DNA from: an uncultured Alistipes sp.
Lineage (GTDB): Bacteria > Bacteroidota > Bacteroidia > Bacteroidales > Rikenellaceae
Assembly (NCBI GenBank): GCA_910576555.1
Contig: CAJTIY010000001.1
Location: forward strand, 558,001-622,000
DNA: 64,000 bases
Reading direction: 5' to 3'
The notes beneath the pieces were generated by a model that had not been told where the DNA came from, searched no databases, and was given only the letters and a program-made list of their open reading frames with translations. Both the position numbers and the translations under genes were made by a program. Below, in pieces: positions 27,270 through 39,874 of the stretch; positions within the stretch are counted from its first letter, which is position 1; every line of letters begins with the position of its first letter.

Positions 27270-29051
27270 ATGCACCTTCGCACCGAACGCATATACGCCC
27301 TTTTCCTCCGCCTGACACGGCGGATGTCCAACCGCCAGATGATGATGTTGCTGGCGGTGGTCGTCGGCGTGCTCGCCGGCGTGGGCACCTACCTGTTCGA
27401 GATCCTGCTCCACGGCATCAAGAGCGGACTCACGCGCTGGTTCCCGGTGGACAGCGCCCATCCGCTGTTTCTGATCTACCCCGCGGTCGGCATCATCCTC
27501 GCCACGCTCTTCGTGCGTTACATCGTGCGCGACAACATCTCCGAAGGGGTCACGCGCGTGCTCTACGCCATGTCGCGCCGCGATTCGCGCATCGCGCGCC
27601 ACAACTGCTGGACCTCGGTCGTGGGCGGCGCCACGACCATCGGCTTCGGCGGCTCGGTGGGTCCCGAAGCGCCGATCGTGCTGACGGGCGCCGCCATCGG
27701 CTCCAACATCGGCCGCATGGCGCGGCTCAACTACAAGCACACCACGCTGCTGCTGTGCTGCGGCGCCGGCGCGGCGCTGGCGGCGATCTTCAAGGCGCCG
27801 ATCACGGGCGTGGTCTTCGTGCTCGAGATCCTGATGCTCGACATCACGGCCGGCTCGGTCATCCCGCTGCTGATCGCCTCGATCACCGCCACGACGATGG
27901 CCTTCCTGCTGCGGGGCTTCGACCCGATCCTCGCCGTGACGCTCGCCCCCGAAGATGCGTTCGAACTGTGGCAGATCCCGCTGTTCATCCTGCTGGGAGG
28001 CCTCTGCGGCCTGATGGCGTGGTATTTCACCTCGATGAACGCCCGCGTCGGCGGCTGGTTCCAGCGCATCGACAAACAGTACAAGAAATGGATCGCGGGC
28101 GGCGTGATCCTCGGCGTGCTGATCTTCGTCTTCCCGCCCCTCTACGGCGAGGGCTACGAGGGCTTCACCTCGCTGATGCACGACCGCGCCTACGAGCTCT
28201 TCGACAACTCGCTCTTCTACCGCTTCCGCGACATCGACTGGGTGGTGATCCTCTTCGTCGTGGCCACGATGTTCTTCAAGGTGATCGCGATGGCCTCGAC
28301 CAACGCCGCGGGCGGCGTGGGCGGTACGTTCGCCCCGTCGCTCTTCGTCGGCGCCTTCACGGGCGCCTCGCTGGCGCTCGTCTGCAACTTCGCCTTCGGC
28401 TGGGAGGTCCCCGTGGTCTCGTTCACGCTCGTCGGCATGGCGGGCGTCATGGCGGGCGTGATGAACGCTCCGCTCACCTCGATCTTCCTCATCGCCGAGC
28501 TCTCGAACGGCTACGGGCTCTTCATCCCGCTGATGATCACCGCCTGCATCTCGTTCGCCGTCGGCTACTGGCTCGACCCCGACTCGATCTACACCAAGCA
28601 GCTGCGGCAGCGGGGCGAACTGCTCACCCACGACAAGGACCAGTCGGTGTTCGTCTTCCTGAAGCTCGAGGAGCTGATGGAGACCGACTTCCTGCGCATC
28701 AAGGAGCACTTCACCCTCGGCGACATCGTGCACATCATCTCGACGGCCCGCCGCAACATCTTCCCCGTGATCGACAACTTCGGCCGCCTGCTGGGCGTCG
28801 TGCAGCTCGACGACCTGCGCGAAGACATGTTCAAGCGCGAGAAATACGGACGTCCGATCTCCCACTACATGATCCCGCCTCCGGACAAGATTCTGGAGCA
28901 CGAATCGATCCAGAGCATCCTGCCCAAATTCGAGGACAAGAACACGTGGATGCTCCCCGTGGTGGACAAGCAGAACCGCTACCTCGGATTCATCTCCAAG
29001 TCGCGCATCCTCAACGCCTACCGCGAACAGTTGGTAAAAATCCAGCAGTAA
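27270..29051 (+). CDS. ClC-family chloride channel/transporter with C-terminal CBS pair
   Basis: 593 aa. Membrane domain about 25-430 with ClC motifs: GGSVGPEAP (127-135), and GGTFAPSLFVGA (about 350-361, the GxFxP motif). A tandem CBS pair fills about 455-590. In the position of the gating glutamate of proton-coupled ClC exchangers (GREGP) this protein has Val130 (GSVGP), which points to a passive channel or altered coupling (inference from known ClC mutants). The CBS domains may sense adenine nucleotides. No promoter box seen upstream. Confidence 0.92.
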   Translation: MHLRTERIYALFLRLTRRMSNRQMMMLLAVVVGVLAGVGTYLFEILLHGIKSGLTRWFPVDSAHPLFLIYPAVGIILATLFVRYIVRDNISEGVTRVLYAMSRRDSRIARHNCWTSVVGGATTIGFGGSVGPEAPIVLTGAAIGSNIGRMARLNYKHTTLLLCCGAGAALAAIFKAPITGVVFVLEILMLDITAGSVIPLLIASITATTMAFLLRGFDPILAVTLAPEDAFELWQIPLFILLGGLCGLMAWYFTSMNARVGGWFQRIDKQYKKWIAGGVILGVLIFVFPPLYGEGYEGFTSLMHDRAYELFDNSLFYRFRDIDWVVILFVVATMFFKVIAMASTNAAGGVGGTFAPSLFVGAFTGASLALVCNFAFGWEVPVVSFTLVGMAGVMAGVMNAPLTSIFLIAELSNGYGLFIPLMITACISFAVGYWLDPDSIYTKQLRQRGELLTHDKDQSVFVFLKLEELMETDFLRIKEHFTLGDIVHIISTARRNIFPVIDNFGRLLGVVQLDDLREDMFKREKYGRPISHYMIPPPDKILEHESIQSILPKFEDKNTWMLPVVDKQNRYLGFISKSRILNAYREQLVKIQQ

Positions 29052-29319
29052 CCCCGCGGCGGCCCCGCGCACGCACAGCGGCGGCACCCGCCGGCGAACC
29101 GGACCTTGCCGCGCAGACAACGACGACGACCGCCAGCGGACCGCCCCCTCCACACGGACAACGGCGGCACTCGTCGGCAGACCGGCCCCGCGACGCAGCC
29201 ATGCCGACGGCGGTCTGCGAGGACGGAGCCCCGTTTACCGCCGCACGGACGCCCCGGCCTTCCGCCCCGCTACGAGACCCATACCCCGCTACGCCCCGAC
29301 CGATCATAACCCATCTTCT

Positions 29320-29643
29320 ATGAATAACGAACTGTTCGACGAACTCGACTGCGCCGTCACGGCCTGCGACACCGAGGGCACGGTCCTCTACCAGAACCGA
29401 CGTTCGGTCGCCGTCAACGGCGACGTGCGCGGCCGCTCGCTCATTCCCTGCCACAACGCCCGCTCGCGGGAGATCATCGCCCGTCTCCTCGCCGAAGGGG
29501 GCCGCAACGTCTATACGATCGAGAAGCGCGGCGTGCGCAAGCTCATCTACCAGACCGTGTGGCGCGAGGCGGACGAGGTGCGCGGCCTCGTCGAGTTCTC
29601 GATGGAGCTCCCCGACGAGCTGCCCCACTACGTGAGGGAGTAA
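29320..29643 (+). CDS. Small stand-alone PAS-domain protein
   Basis: 107 aa, a single PAS-like domain. LDCAVTACDTEGTVLYQN resembles a PAS N-cap and first strands, and the second half has the strand pattern ending in ELPHYVRE. No kinase, HTH or membrane part is fused. Such orphan PAS proteins in Bacteroidales have no established role; heme, flavin or small-molecule sensing would be a guess. It starts 268 bp after clc in GC-rich DNA that shows no other feature. Confidence 0.75.
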   Translation: MNNELFDELDCAVTACDTEGTVLYQNRRSVAVNGDVRGRSLIPCHNARSREIIARLLAEGGRNVYTIEKRGVRKLIYQTVWREADEVRGLVEFSMELPDELPHYVRE

Positions 29644-29659
29644 TTTTTGTCGCGTTTAC

Positions 29660-29690
29660 TTGCTCTTTTGTAAATTATAGTTTACATTTG
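29660..29690 (+). promoter_or_regulatory. Promoter of the membrane protein/XRE pair
   Basis: TTG (29660-29662), 20 bp, TACATTTG (29683-29690). Good -7 box and correct spacing in an AT-rich patch after the PAS gene; 64 bp before the next ATG. Confidence 0.65.
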
Positions 29691-29754
29691 TAGCAGCAAG
29701 CGGGAGCAGTGCGCACCTCCGGCAGCCTGCCGAACCGACAAAAACAAACGCTTT

Positions 29755-30231
29755 ATGGGAAAAAACCTGCTTCTGCCCCACGGTTTTCAGAAAATCGGAT
29801 GGGCATTGCTCGTCCCGAGCCTGCTGCTCGGGAGCTTCATCGTTTTCAACGGACACGACACATCCGGGCTGGCCGCCAAAATCGAATACATCTTCCGGAT
29901 GGGACGCGAGGTGGACATCCAGCGCCTCGGCAACGGCATCGAACCGTGGCTCAACAACTTCATCATTATCTCCCTGCTGCTCGGAACGCTCTTCGTCACC
30001 TGCTCGCGCGAGCGGGTCGAGGACGAGATGATCGCCCACATCCGCCTCAATGCGTTGCTCACGGCGCTCTACGTCCACACGGCCGTCGTCATCGTCGCGG
30101 CGCTCGCGGTCTACGGACTCGCATTCGTCGACGTGATGGTCTACAACCTCTTCACGCTGCCGCTGCTCTTCACGGCGATCTACCGCTGGCAGCTGTGGCG
30201 CATGCGAAAGGAGGCGGGCGATGAAGAATAA
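29755..30231 (+). CDS. Four-helix membrane protein paired with an XRE regulator
   Basis: 158 aa. Four hydrophobic segments (about 14-29, 67-84, 100-120, 122-142) and a charged C-terminus. I do not recognise a named family. The 3' end overlaps the following XRE regulator gene by 11 bp. Such membrane protein/small XRE pairs are common in Bacteroidota and Firmicutes, where the regulator is thought to control its partner. Function unknown. Confidence 0.8.
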   Translation: MGKNLLLPHGFQKIGWALLVPSLLLGSFIVFNGHDTSGLAAKIEYIFRMGREVDIQRLGNGIEPWLNNFIIISLLLGTLFVTCSRERVEDEMIAHIRLNALLTALYVHTAVVIVAALAVYGLAFVDVMVYNLFTLPLLFTAIYRWQLWRMRKEAGDEE

Positions 30232-30421
30232 CCTCCGTATCGCGCGCGCCAAGCGGCGCATGACCCAGCAGCAGCTGGCCGACGCCGTGGGCGTGAGCCG
30301 CCAGACGATCAACGCCGTCGAGGCGGGCAAGTTCGTCCCCTCGACCCTGCTGGCGCTCAAGCTCGCCCGCTGTTTCGACCGCCCGGTCGAGGCCCTCTTC
30401 CGGCTCGAGGAGGGAGAGTGA
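30221..30421 (+). CDS. Small XRE-family (Cro/C1-type) transcriptional regulator
   Basis: 66 aa, almost entirely one helix-turn-helix: RRMTQQQLADAVGVSRQTI, then NAVEAGKFVPS. It resembles the YozG/YgzD-like group of short regulators. Start overlaps the membrane protein gene by 11 bp, so both are made from one message. A strong terminator follows 20 bp after its stop. Confidence 0.88.
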   Translation: MKNNLRIARAKRRMTQQQLADAVGVSRQTINAVEAGKFVPSTLLALKLARCFDRPVEALFRLEEGE

Positions 30422-30441
30422 ATCCTGTCCGAACGTATGCG

Positions 30442-30475
30442 AAAGGGGCTGTACAACGAATGTACAGCCCCTTTT
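30442..30475 (+). terminator. Perfect 14-bp hairpin terminator
   Basis: AAAGGGGCTGTACA (30442-30455), loop ACGAA, TGTACAGCCCCTTT (30461-30474), ending in TTTT. Rho-independent terminator after the XRE gene. The A-rich 5' side makes it potentially active for leftward transcripts too. Confidence 0.85.
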
Positions 30476-30785
30476 CGTTCGGATTTCGGCCCTGCCGGTC
30501 CCGCAGGCCGGAAAACGCATTGTCCCGTCGGCTCGTCGCCCGGTAAACGCATCGTCCGCCCGATCCCGACCGATCGCAGCAGGGTACATCGCTACCCGCC
30601 CCAGCGGCCGGAAAATGCGTCGCCTCAACCCAGTCTGCCGAATAATACACCGTCTCGGCCGCCCCTGTGCTCCGCCGCCTTCCGTCGCAACGGCCGGCAG
30701 CGCGCACGGATACGCCGCAGGCGCACAGGCATCCGAAGGACAGCCTCCGGTGCGAAACATCCGCCCCGATCCCGGGCGCAAACGC
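30476..30785. other. Gap without recognised feature
   Basis: 310 bp between the terminator and the stop of kdsD. GC-rich; the open frames on both strands have low-complexity, Arg-rich products and are not credible genes. No promoter box seen. Confidence 0.4.
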
Positions 30786-31751
30786 CTACAGCTTGATGTC
30801 GTAGATCTGGATGACGCCCTGCAGCCGGCCGTCGTCGCCCGCGACGAGCAACGAGGTGATCTTGTTGCGGGTCATCATCTTCTCGGCCTCGATGAGTTTC
30901 TCCTCGGGTCGGATCGTCTTGGGTCCCGGCGTGGCGATGTCCCGCGCGCGGATGCCGAAGAACTCCGCCCGGCGGCGCTCCATCGTGCGGCGGATGTCGC
31001 CGTCGGTGACGATGCCCTCGATCCGGTCGCCGTCGCAGACGACGATGAGCCCCAGACCGCCCTTCGAAATGGCGTGGATCATCTCCACGGCCGGGCAGTC
31101 GGGCGCCACGACGGGCAGGTCGTGCGAGCGCATCACGTTGCCGACGGTCATCAGCAGACGCCGTCCCAGACTGCCGCCCGGATGCAGCCGCGCGAAGTCG
31201 ATGCTCGTGAAGCCGCGCAGCTCCATGAGCGACACGGCCAGCGCATCGCCCATCGCGATCTGCGCCGTGGTCGAAGTCGTAGGCGCGAGGTGGAGGATGC
31301 AGGCCTCCTCCTCGACCCCGACGTCGAGGTGCACGTCGGAATTCTTGGCCAGCGTCGACTCCGGATTGCCCGTCATCGAGATCAGCCGGTTGCCGTTGGC
31401 ATGGATGAAAGGGACGATCTTCAGGATCTCGTCCGTCTCGCCCGAAAAGGAGAGCGCCAGCACGACATCTCCCTTCGAGATCATGCCCAGATCGCCGTGG
31501 AAGGCCTCGCCGGGATGGAGGAAAAAGCTCGGCGTACCGGTCGAGGCGAGCGTCGCGGCGATCTTGCGCCCCACGAGCCCCGACTTACCCATGCCCGTGA
31601 CGATGCACTTGCCGCTGCCGGCGAGGATCGTCTCCACGGCCGCGACGAACGCGTCGCCGAGCCGCTGCTCCATGCACGCGAGCGCCTCCATTTCGGTATG
31701 GATGGCCTTGCGGGCCGTCTCGAGGATCTTCGTTTTCTTCGTTAGGGTCAT
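30786..31751 (-). CDS. kdsD: Arabinose-5-phosphate isomerase (KpsF/GutQ family)
   Basis: Isomerises ribulose 5-phosphate to arabinose 5-phosphate, the first KDO step. 321 aa from ATG 31751. SIS domain at about 35-170 (CIVTGMGKSGLVGRKIAATL, SGETDE) and two CBS domains at about 200-320. The ATG overlaps the kdsA stop (ATGA). Together with kdsA and kdsB this makes a KDO synthesis cluster. Confidence 0.95.
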   Translation of the reverse strand: MTLTKKTKILETARKAIHTEMEALACMEQRLGDAFVAAVETILAGSGKCIVTGMGKSGLVGRKIAATLASTGTPSFFLHPGEAFHGDLGMISKGDVVLALSFSGETDEILKIVPFIHANGNRLISMTGNPESTLAKNSDVHLDVGVEEEACILHLAPTTSTTAQIAMGDALAVSLMELRGFTSIDFARLHPGGSLGRRLLMTVGNVMRSHDLPVVAPDCPAVEMIHAISKGGLGLIVVCDGDRIEGIVTDGDIRRTMERRRAEFFGIRARDIATPGPKTIRPEEKLIEAEKMMTRNKITSLLVAGDDGRLQGVIQIYDIKL

Positions 31752-32497
31752 TGCAGTAATTTTTTGATGAGGCCCTCCAGATCGTCCAGCCGCAGCATGT
31801 TGGGGCCGTCGCTCAACGCGCGGTCGGGATCGGGATGCACCTCGAAGAAGAATCCGTTGGCGCCGAACGCCTTCGCCGCCAGCGCCATCGCGGGCACGAA
31901 CTCGCGGTCGCCGCCCGTCTTGCCCCCCGCGGCGCCGGGACGCTGCACCGAGTGCGTACAGTCCATGACCACCGTCGGGGCGATCTTCAGCATGTCGGGG
32001 ATGTTGCGGAAGTCGACCGCCAGATTGTTGTATCCGAACGAATTGCCCCGCTCCGTGAGCCAGACCTCCTCCGCCCCCGCCTCGCGGGCCTTTTCGTAGG
32101 GGTATCGCATGTCGGCGCCCGAAAGGAACTGCGCCTTCTTGATGTTCACCGTGCGGCCCGTCTTCGCGGCGGCGACCAGCAGGTCGGTCTGCCGGCAGAG
32201 GAAGGCCGGGATCTGGAGCACGTCGACCACCTCGCCCGCGGGCGCGGCCTGCCACGCCTCGTGGATGTCGGTGAGGAGCTTCAGCCCCCACTTGGCCCGC
32301 ACGTCGGCCAGCATCCGCAGGCCCCGGTCGAGACCCGGACCGCGGTACGAGGCGATCGAGGTGCGGTTGGCCTTGTCGAACGAGGCCTTGAAGATGATGT
32401 CGGTGCCGAGGGCCCGGTTGACGGCCGCAAGGCGTTCGGCCACCGCATCCAGCAGTTCGGCCGATTCGATGACGCAAGGTCCGGCGATGAATATCAT
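31748..32497 (-). CDS. kdsA: 3-deoxy-8-phosphooctulonate synthase
   Basis: Condenses arabinose 5-phosphate with phosphoenolpyruvate to KDO 8-phosphate. 249 aa from ATG 32497 (MIFIAGPCVIES), slightly shorter than the E. coli enzyme. Seen: AGPCVIES, FKASFDKANRTS, DCTHSVQRPG, and FFFEVHPDPD near the C-terminus. An open frame continues far upstream of 32497 but does not resemble a protein. It lies 5 bp after kdsB. No phosphatase gene kdsC is present in the cluster. Confidence 0.95.
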   Translation of the reverse strand: MIFIAGPCVIESAELLDAVAERLAAVNRALGTDIIFKASFDKANRTSIASYRGPGLDRGLRMLADVRAKWGLKLLTDIHEAWQAAPAGEVVDVLQIPAFLCRQTDLLVAAAKTGRTVNIKKAQFLSGADMRYPYEKAREAGAEEVWLTERGNSFGYNNLAVDFRNIPDMLKIAPTVVMDCTHSVQRPGAAGGKTGGDREFVPAMALAAKAFGANGFFFEVHPDPDRALSDGPNMLRLDDLEGLIKKLLQ

Positions 32498-32502
32498 GGA
32501 TT

Positions 32503-33276
32503 TCAGGGTTTGGGTTCGAAATGGCTGCGCAGGAACTCCTCGGCCTTCGCGAGGTCCTCGGGCGTGTCGATGCCGATCGTCTCGACATCGGAGATCCCCG
32601 CGCGGATCCGGTAGCCGTTCTCCAGCCAGCGGAGCTGTTCGAGCGACTCGGCCCGCTCGAGCGGCGACTGCGGCAGGTCGGTCACCGCCCGCAGCACCTC
32701 CGCACGGAAGGCATAGATGCCGATATGCTTGTAGAAGGTATGGCGCGCGAGCCACTCCTCGCGGGGCACGCCGCGCAGGTAGGGGATCACCGACCGCGAG
32801 AAGCAGAGCGCCCGCGACTGCGCGTCGAGCACCGCCTTCGGCGAGTTGGGGTTTTCGAGCGCCGCGAGGCCGTCGGCCGCGGCGAAGGGTTTCACCAGCG
32901 TGGCGATCTCCGTCTGCGGATCGTCGAAGCAGGCCCGGAGCGCCTCCAGCTGCGAGGCCCGGATGAAGGGCTCGTCGCCCTGCACGTTGACCACGACGTC
33001 GTACGTGCGGTCCTCGGCGCAGATGCGGTCGTAGGCCTCGCGGCAGCGGTCGGTGCCGCTGCGGTGTTCTGCCGAGGTCATGACCGCCCGGCCGCCGAAG
33101 GCGTGCACGGCATCGAGGATCCGCTCGTCGTCGGTCGCCACCACGGCCTCGTCCAGCACGCCGGCCACCTGCTCGTAGACCCGCCGGATCACGGGCTTGC
33201 CGCCCAGCATTGCCAGCGGCTTGCCGGGAAAGCGCGTCGAGGCATAGCGCGCCGGTATGATTGCGATGAATTTCAT
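32503..33276 (-). CDS. kdsB: 3-deoxy-manno-octulosonate cytidylyltransferase
   Basis: Activates KDO with CTP to CMP-KDO for lipid A/core assembly. 257 aa from ATG 33276 ([21 protein letters not shown]), preferred to the in-frame ATG at 33300 because the family begins with this nucleotide-binding strand. Seen: [22 protein letters not shown], the conserved YKHIGIYAF segment and the C-terminal IDTPEDL. First of the three KDO genes, 78 bp downstream of lon. Confidence 0.96.
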   Translation of the reverse strand: MKFIAIIPARYASTRFPGKPLAMLGGKPVIRRVYEQVAGVLDEAVVATDDERILDAVHAFGGRAVMTSAEHRSGTDRCREAYDRICAEDRTYDVVVNVQGDEPFIRASQLEALRACFDDPQTEIATLVKPFAAADGLAALENPNSPKAVLDAQSRALCFSRSVIPYLRGVPREEWLARHTFYKHIGIYAFRAEVLRAVTDLPQSPLERAESLEQLRWLENGYRIRAGISDVETIGIDTPEDLAKAEEFLRSHFEPKP

Positions 33277-33354
33277 AGGTCTCTGTCTTTCGGTCGTCAT
33301 GGTTATCGGCCGGCGCCGGTCGTCCTTGCCGTCGCTGCCGTCGCCGCGCGGGAG

Positions 33355-35784
33355 CTACTCCAGCGCCAGCGCCAGCACCTCGTCGTTCGTCCGCACGTAG
33401 TGGAACGTCAGTCCGGCGACGTACTCGGCCTTGATCTCGGCGATATCCTTGCGGTTGTCCTCCGAGAGGATCAGTTCGGTGATCCCGGCCCGCTTGGCCG
33501 CGAGGATCTTCTCCTTGACGCCGCCCACGGGCATCACGCGGCCCCGGAGCGTCGTCTCGCCCGTCATGGCGATGCGCTCCTTCACCTTGCGGCCCGTGTA
33601 GGTCGAGACGATCGAGGTCACCATCGTGATGCCGGCCGAAGGTCCGTCCTTCGGGATCGCCCCCTCGGGCACGTGGATGCAGATGTCGCGCGTCTCGAAG
33701 AGCTTGGGATCGATCCCAAGTTCCTCGCAGTGGGCCATGACCCACTCGTGGGCGATCGTCGCCGACTCCTTCATCACCTCGCCGAGGTTGCCCGTGAGGC
33801 TCACCTTGCCCTTGCCGGGCGTCAGCACCGATTCGATGTAGAGGATGTCGCCCCCCGTCTCGGTCCATGCGAGGCCCGTCACGACGCCCGTCATGCCGCC
33901 CACCTCGTACTCCTCGCGGAGGAACTTCGGCATGCCGAGGATCCGCTCGATCTCCCCGACGGTCATCTCGGGTGCGAACGGCTCCTCGAAGGCGATCTGC
34001 TTGGCCCGGGCGCGGGCCAGCTTGGCCAGCAGCTTGTCGAGCGAGCGCACGCCCGCCTCGCGGGTGTAGCAGACGACGATATGCTCCACGGACCCGGGCG
34101 CGAGGAGCAGCTTCGCCGGCTCGATGCCGTGTGCCTCGCGCTGCTTGGGCAGCAGGTGGTCCAGCGCGATGCGGATCTTCTCCTCGAGCAGGTAGCCGGC
34201 GATGTTGATCATCTCCATACGGTCGCGGAGCGCCGGCGCGATGTTGGCGATGTTGTTGGCCGTGGCGATGAAGAGCACCTTCGACAGGTCGTACTCCATG
34301 TCGATGTAGTTGTCGTGGAAGGTGGTGTTCTGCTCCGGATCGAGCACCTCCAGCAGGGCGCTCGACGGGTCGCCGTGGTTCGAGACGGTCACCTTGTCCA
34401 CCTCGTCGAGGATGATGACCGGATTGGACGAACCGCAGCGCTTGATCGTCTGTATGATGCGGCCCGGCATGGCGCCGATGTAGGTGCGGCGGTGTCCGCG
34501 GATCTCCGACTCGTCGTGCAGGCCGCCGAGCGATATGCGCCCGAACTTGCGGCCCAGCGCCGCGGCCACCGACTTGCCGAGCGAGGTCTTGCCCACGCCC
34601 GGAGGGCCGTAGAGGCAGATGATCGGCGACTTGAGGTCGCCCTTGAGCTTGATGACGGCCAGATGCTCGAGGATGCGCTCCTTGACCTCCTCCAGTCCGA
34701 AGTGGTCGCGGTCCAACTGCTCGCGGGCCTGCCGCAGGTCGAGGTTGTCGGTCGTCGTGTCGTTCCACGGCAGCTCCAGCAGCAGCTGCAGATAGGTCAT
34801 CTGCACCGAATATTCGGCCACGGCGGGATTGAGCCGCTCGACCTTCTGCAGCTCCTTCTCGAAGGTCGCGCCCACCTCCTCGTGCCAGTTCTTCTTTTTG
34901 GCCTCCTCGCGCATCCGCTCGATGTCGGCATCGGCGCCGTCGCCCAGCTCCTCCTGAATGGTGCGCATCTGCTGCTGGAGGTAGTAGTCGCGCTGCTGCT
35001 TGTCGATCTCCTGCTTGACGCGCTCCTGAATCTCGTTCTTGAGTTCGGCCAGCTGCTGCTCGCGCACGAGGATCTCCAGCAGCTTGCGGGCCCGGGCCAA
35101 GAGGCCGGGCGCCTCGAGCAGCGACTGCCGGTCCTCGTCCGAAAGTTCGAGGTTCGAGCAGATGAAGTTGATGATGCCGCGCTTCGAGTCGATGTTCTTG
35201 ATGGCGAACGCCGCCTCCTTCGGCATCGAGGGCGAGACGTTGATGATGCCCAGCGCCACGTCGCGGATCGAATCCACGAGGGCCTCGAACTCGACGCTCG
35301 ACATGTCGGGCGCCGTGTCGCGCAGGGCCGTCACGCGGGCCTTGAGGTAGGGATCGACGGCGACGTAGCCGTTGATCTCGATCTTCTCCAGACCGTTGAG
35401 GATCACCGTGAGGTTGCCGTTGGGCATCTCCAGTATCTTGATGATGCGGGCCGCCGTGCCGACCTTATACATGTCGTCCGGCCCGGGATCCTCCACGTCG
35501 CTCTCGCGCTGCAGCACGGCGCCCAGCATGCCGCCCTCGGCATTGACGGCCCGCACGAGCGAGATGCTCTTGTCGCGCCCCACGGTGATGGGGGTCACGG
35601 CGCCCGGGAACAGCACCGACGAGCGGAGCGTGAGGATCGGCAGCACCTCCGGCACCTCGACCTCCTCCTGCGGCTCGTCGCCCCCCGTGACGATGGGGAT
35701 CACGCGGTGCTTGCCGTCGATCAACTCGGGCAGCAGCTCCGCAGCCTCGGTTTCGATAATCTCGATTTTATCTTTTTCTCTCAT
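33355..35784 (-). CDS. lon: ATP-dependent Lon protease
   Basis: 809 aa from ATG 35784 ([14 protein letters not shown]); a longer in-frame start at 35829 would lie upstream of the -7 box. N-terminal LON substrate domain (about 46-240), coiled coil (about 245-320), AAA+ module (Walker A GPPGVGKT) and C-terminal protease with the Ser-Lys dyad Ser716 (DGPSAG) and Lys759 (GGVKEK), 43 residues apart as in E. coli. Degrades misfolded and regulatory proteins in the cytosol. Confidence 0.97.
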   Translation of the reverse strand: MREKDKIEIIETEAAELLPELIDGKHRVIPIVTGGDEPQEEVEVPEVLPILTLRSSVLFPGAVTPITVGRDKSISLVRAVNAEGGMLGAVLQRESDVEDPGPDDMYKVGTAARIIKILEMPNGNLTVILNGLEKIEINGYVAVDPYLKARVTALRDTAPDMSSVEFEALVDSIRDVALGIINVSPSMPKEAAFAIKNIDSKRGIINFICSNLELSDEDRQSLLEAPGLLARARKLLEILVREQQLAELKNEIQERVKQEIDKQQRDYYLQQQMRTIQEELGDGADADIERMREEAKKKNWHEEVGATFEKELQKVERLNPAVAEYSVQMTYLQLLLELPWNDTTTDNLDLRQAREQLDRDHFGLEEVKERILEHLAVIKLKGDLKSPIICLYGPPGVGKTSLGKSVAAALGRKFGRISLGGLHDESEIRGHRRTYIGAMPGRIIQTIKRCGSSNPVIILDEVDKVTVSNHGDPSSALLEVLDPEQNTTFHDNYIDMEYDLSKVLFIATANNIANIAPALRDRMEMINIAGYLLEEKIRIALDHLLPKQREAHGIEPAKLLLAPGSVEHIVVCYTREAGVRSLDKLLAKLARARAKQIAFEEPFAPEMTVGEIERILGMPKFLREEYEVGGMTGVVTGLAWTETGGDILYIESVLTPGKGKVSLTGNLGEVMKESATIAHEWVMAHCEELGIDPKLFETRDICIHVPEGAIPKDGPSAGITMVTSIVSTYTGRKVKERIAMTGETTLRGRVMPVGGVKEKILAAKRAGITELILSEDNRKDIAEIKAEYVAGLTFHYVRTNDEVLALALE

Positions 35785-35809
35785 TGGTTTCCTATGTAAA
35801 ATACAATCG

Positions 35810-35817
35810 CAAAGGTA
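35810..35817 (-). promoter_or_regulatory. -7 promoter box for lon
   Basis: TACCTTTG read leftwards, 25 bp before the lon ATG, in the AT-rich gap shared with the divergent valS. Confidence 0.6.
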
Positions 35818-35860
35818 ACGTTTTTTCACGTATTTTATTTCATCTTTGACGGATTGTTAA

Positions 35861-35868
35861 TAACTTTG
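35861..35868 (+). promoter_or_regulatory. -7 promoter box for valS
   Basis: TAACTTTG, 33 bp before the valS ATG. A weak -33 (ATTT, 35837-35840) lies 20 bp upstream. Confidence 0.6.
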
Positions 35869-35901
35869 CGCTTCATAACGAACGATTAAAAACCCCGTCC
35901 T

Positions 35902-38532
<2,631 letters not shown>

Positions 38533-39119
38533 AAAGTCGAAAGCGAGAAGCAAAAAGCGATAAGCGGGAGATGCCGGTTTCGCTTTCTGCTTCTCTCTGT
38601 TTGATTTGCATCCGAACTCGGGTTGTAAAGGAGACCGGGATCATAAATAGCATCCTGCCGCTGGAAGCTGCGCCTAAAATGCGCGCTTCTGAAAACGGCG
38701 GAAAAAGAGGCTGCGCGGCGTCGAGCGCCCGGAGCAGGAGGCTTCGTTCCTTTGCCGGACGGACGGCGTCAGCCGCGCGGGCCGCAGCCTCCCCGGGCGA
38801 AGGCCCGCAACTCTTGACAGAGCCGCGGTCCTCGCAGGCTGCGTCCCGAGAGCTTCTGTCGCTGTACGGTTCGGAGGAGACCATCGAAACTCCCGGCAAA
38901 GGGAACTTGTCCGCCGGAAAACGGCCGATGGCCGGCAGCCCGCAGCCACCCCGGCGCGGAGGGCTGCTCTCTTCGTTCGCGGAACCCTCCGCTGGCTGCG
39001 GTCTGCAATCCGGAGCGATACGCGCTCGGAATTCCGAATTGCGGATCGTGCATTGCGAAGCCTCGGGCTTCGCTGCGGACCAAAAACTTTTTACTGCTCA
39101 CTTTTTACTTGACGAACAA
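38533..39119. other. 587-bp non-coding gap valS-rnhA with two hairpins
   Basis: A large imperfect inverted repeat lies just after valS: 38543-38559 against 38581-38597, 17 bp with two mismatches, a possible terminator although T-poor. A perfect hairpin GCGAAGCC/GGCTTCGC (39055-39073) precedes rnhA, followed by two ACTTTTTAC-like AT patches. The open frame running into rnhA through this gap is low-complexity and not credible. No promoter box is obvious. Confidence 0.5.
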
Positions 39120-39581
39120 GTGACTACGATCACCATCTATACCGACGGCTCGGCCCTCGGGAACCCCGGGCCGGGCGGCTACGGGGTCGTAATGCTCTCG
39201 GGCCCCTACCGCAAGGAGCTCTCGCAGGGCTTCCGCCTGACGACCAACAACCGCATGGAGCTCATGGCCGTCTGCGTGGCGCTCGAGACGCTCAAGTTCG
39301 AGGGCTCGGAGGCTACCGTCTACTCCGATTCGAAATACGTGGTCGACGCCGTCGCGAAGGGGTGGGTCTTCGGCTGGGAGAAGAAGGGCTTCGCCGGCAA
39401 GAAGAATCCTGACCTGTGGCTGCGGTTCCTGCGCGTCTACCGCCGCCACCGCGTCCGTTTCGTCTGGGTCAAGGGCCACGCCGAGACGGTCGAGAACAAC
39501 CGCTGCGACCAGCTGGCCGTCGCGGCGGCCAACGACCGCGCGCATCTGCGGGAGGACACGGGCTACGTCGCGGGGCAATGA
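39120..39581 (+). CDS. rnhA: Ribonuclease HI (GTG start)
   Basis: Degrades RNA in RNA:DNA hybrids. 153 aa from GTG 39120, chosen because the first strand (TTITIYTDGS) begins there as in other RNases HI; no ATG is in frame nearby. All catalytic residues are present: Asp9, Glu47, Asp70, Asp130, plus the mobile-loop His120. Normal length. The upstream in-frame extension to 38571 has no RNase H similarity. Confidence 0.93.
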   Translation: MTTITIYTDGSALGNPGPGGYGVVMLSGPYRKELSQGFRLTTNNRMELMAVCVALETLKFEGSEATVYSDSKYVVDAVAKGWVFGWEKKGFAGKKNPDLWLRFLRVYRRHRVRFVWVKGHAETVENNRCDQLAVAAANDRAHLREDTGYVAGQ

Positions 39582-39842
39582 CGCCGTGACCTGCCGACCG
39601 CCGACCGGCCCTCGGCAGCCGCACCCGCAACCGCAACCGCAACCGAACCCCGAGTTTCCGCCGCCCGGTCGTCTGCCGGCAAGTAGCGCACGCAGCCCGA
39701 AGGAAGCGGAGCGTTCCCATACGGGCGAATCGAAGGATGGAAACCGCCCCGGCGAGCTCGTCGAAGGTACGCGAAAAGAGTCCGAAAGTTCCGATCCGGT
39801 CCGGAATAGGGATCGTTTTTTCCGAATCTCGCATTATATCGC

Positions 39843-39850
39843 TATATTTG
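39843..39850 (+). promoter_or_regulatory. -7 promoter box for the ABC exporter
   Basis: TATATTTG, 24 bp before the ATG at 39875; a T-rich stretch (39816-39821) lies at about the -33 distance. Confidence 0.6.
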
Positions 39851-39874
39851 CGCCATACGCATAAACCCAAGAGA

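Noticed and set aside
38571..39119. N-terminal extension of RNase HI
   Set aside because: In-frame but low-complexity; RNase HI fold starts at GTG 39120 and length is then normal.
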